A DNA stretch of 34,548 nucleotides from CAYLJV01 sp964554215 (GTDB lineage: Archaea > Hadarchaeota > Hadarchaeia > Hadarchaeales > JAGGTB01). Positions 34,042 through 34,548 of the stretch are shown here, piece by piece. The stretch's first letter is position 1. Every line of letters starts with the position of its first letter. The notes beneath the pieces were generated by a model. The model was not told the origin of the DNA. It searched no databases and was given only the letters and a program-made list of their open reading frames with translations. The position numbers and the translations under genes are program-made. The stretch lies in the NCBI GenBank assembly GCA_964554215.1, contig CAZKND010000005.1:1-34548 (forward strand), given 5' to 3'.

Positions 34042-34548
34042 TTATGCTTTCTCTAAATGAACGTCAAACCTTGCTCCGCCGAGTTCTGAATCTTTGATCT
34101 CTATATGTCCTCCGTAAGCTTCCGATATTCTTTTCACGATATACATTCCTAAACCTGAACCTGCATTTTCACCTTTTTTGAACCCTCTCTCCAAAATTTT
34201 ATCTTTATCTTCATCAGGGATGCCCTTTCCATCATCCTCAATCGTTACAACTACATCATCCCCATCTCTATGGGCCCAAATTTTGATTAAATCCCCATCA
34301 GAGTGCTGAACGCAATTTACAACCAAATTCGAAAATAATTCATCGAGAAGAGACCCGGCTTTAACTACACATTCACACTCTTCATAATCAATCTCCATCT
34401 CACACTCAGAAGCTTTGGATTCACATTCACTAATAGCATCGGTTATAGCGGAATCTAACTCAATCTCCCCAATTTCTTCCTCCCTTATCTCTCTCAAATT
34501 CCTAACATTCTCAATCAGTTCAGAAGCCGATTTATTAGCATCTATAGC
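34042..34548 (-). CDS. Histidine kinase C-terminal part (HATPase), truncated by window edge
   Basis: The frame is open to the right edge of the window. It starts inside the helix after the H-box (ELIENVRNLREIREEEIGEI). It contains SNLVVNCVQHS (N-box), DDGKGIPDED, and GSGLGMYIVKRI, and ends GGARFDVHLEKA. All ATP-binding motifs are intact. It is a paralogue of the kinases at 1952-3730 and 12628-13677, and its sensor and His lie outside the window. Confidence 0.93.
   Translation of the reverse strand, partial: AIDANKSASELIENVRNLREIREEEIGEIELDSAITDAISECESKASECEMEIDYEECECVVKAGSLLDELFSNLVVNCVQHSDGDLIKIWAHRDGDDVVVTIEDDGKGIPDEDKDKILERGFKKGENAGSGLGMYIVKRISEAYGGHIEIKDSELGGARFDVHLEKA

Noticed and set aside
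1..34548. tRNA, rRNA or known riboswitch genes
   Set aside because: All spacers were read for T-loop-like GGTTCRANTCC and conserved riboswitch cores; none was convincing.
1..34548. Insertion sequences, integrases, toxin-antitoxin or defence islands
   Set aside because: No transposase, recombinase, nuclease or restriction motif was found. The nucleotidyltransferase has no adjacent HEPN gene to form an MNT/HEPN pair.

Overview
The window reads as a piece of a low-GC archaeal chromosome, probably from a salt-adapted heterotroph. Evidence for archaea: TATA-type promoters, many of them close to the start codon; a membrane-anchored Lon-like protease; archaeal-style histidine kinases with an LLRHDxxNK H-box; half-size transporters and zinc-ribbon proteins. 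Evidence for salt adaptation: most soluble proteins are rich in Glu and Asp. Uncultured halophilic Euryarchaeota would fit (for example MSBL1-like or Methanonatronarchaeia-like lineages), but no marker gene allows a firm assignment. Three runs of 10 N (462-471, 3851-3860, 6355-6364) are assembly gaps. Several reading-frame breaks lie in homopolymers, so a draft-quality assembly should be assumed.

Layout. 1-499: the start of a sugar-isomerase-like gene. 500-1170: no convincing gene, but a pair of inverted hairpin repeats. 1171-5222: two small membrane proteins (one frameshifted), a hybrid REC-PAS-PAS histidine kinase and a degenerate pseudo-histidine kinase. 5397-8129: a nucleotidyltransferase, a YdjM/DUF457-like membrane protein split by a gap, a 70-residue membrane protein and a pair of half-size EamA transporters. 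8305-10920: a GH38 alpha-mannosidase. 10984-13677: a histidine kinase followed by a kinase-less REC-PAS-PAS-PAS protein with an in-frame stop. 13980-17444: a complete ECF transporter operon (S, A, A', T) ending in a PAP2 phosphatase. 17603-20557: a flavodoxin/ferredoxin fusion (EFR1 type), a GLUG-repeat surface protein and a PAS-only protein. 20730-25141: a secreted GH3 glycosidase, a short MscS channel, an acidic protein, a 42-residue membrane protein and a ferritin-like protein. 25294-26977: arsR-arsM with a divergent methyltransferase. 27091-30576: a duplicated-domain protein, two zinc-ribbon proteins and a Lon-like protease. 30696-34548: a DUF4382 lipoprotein-like protein, a cytoplasmic GH3, a CoA-binding protein and the end of another histidine kinase.

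How the parts fit. Two GH3 enzymes (one exported, one cytoplasmic), a GH38 mannosidase and a possible sugar isomerase point to breakdown of glucan- and mannose-containing glycans. At least six sensory proteins of one paralogous family (three true kinases, one pseudokinase, two kinase-less PAS proteins) suggest a local multi-protein phosphorelay or sensor array. The ECF operon imports an unidentified vitamin-like compound. The arsenic genes form a compact island around one palindromic TATA element that could serve both directions. The least understood part is the zinc-ribbon cluster at 27091-30576, the best candidate for an undescribed system.
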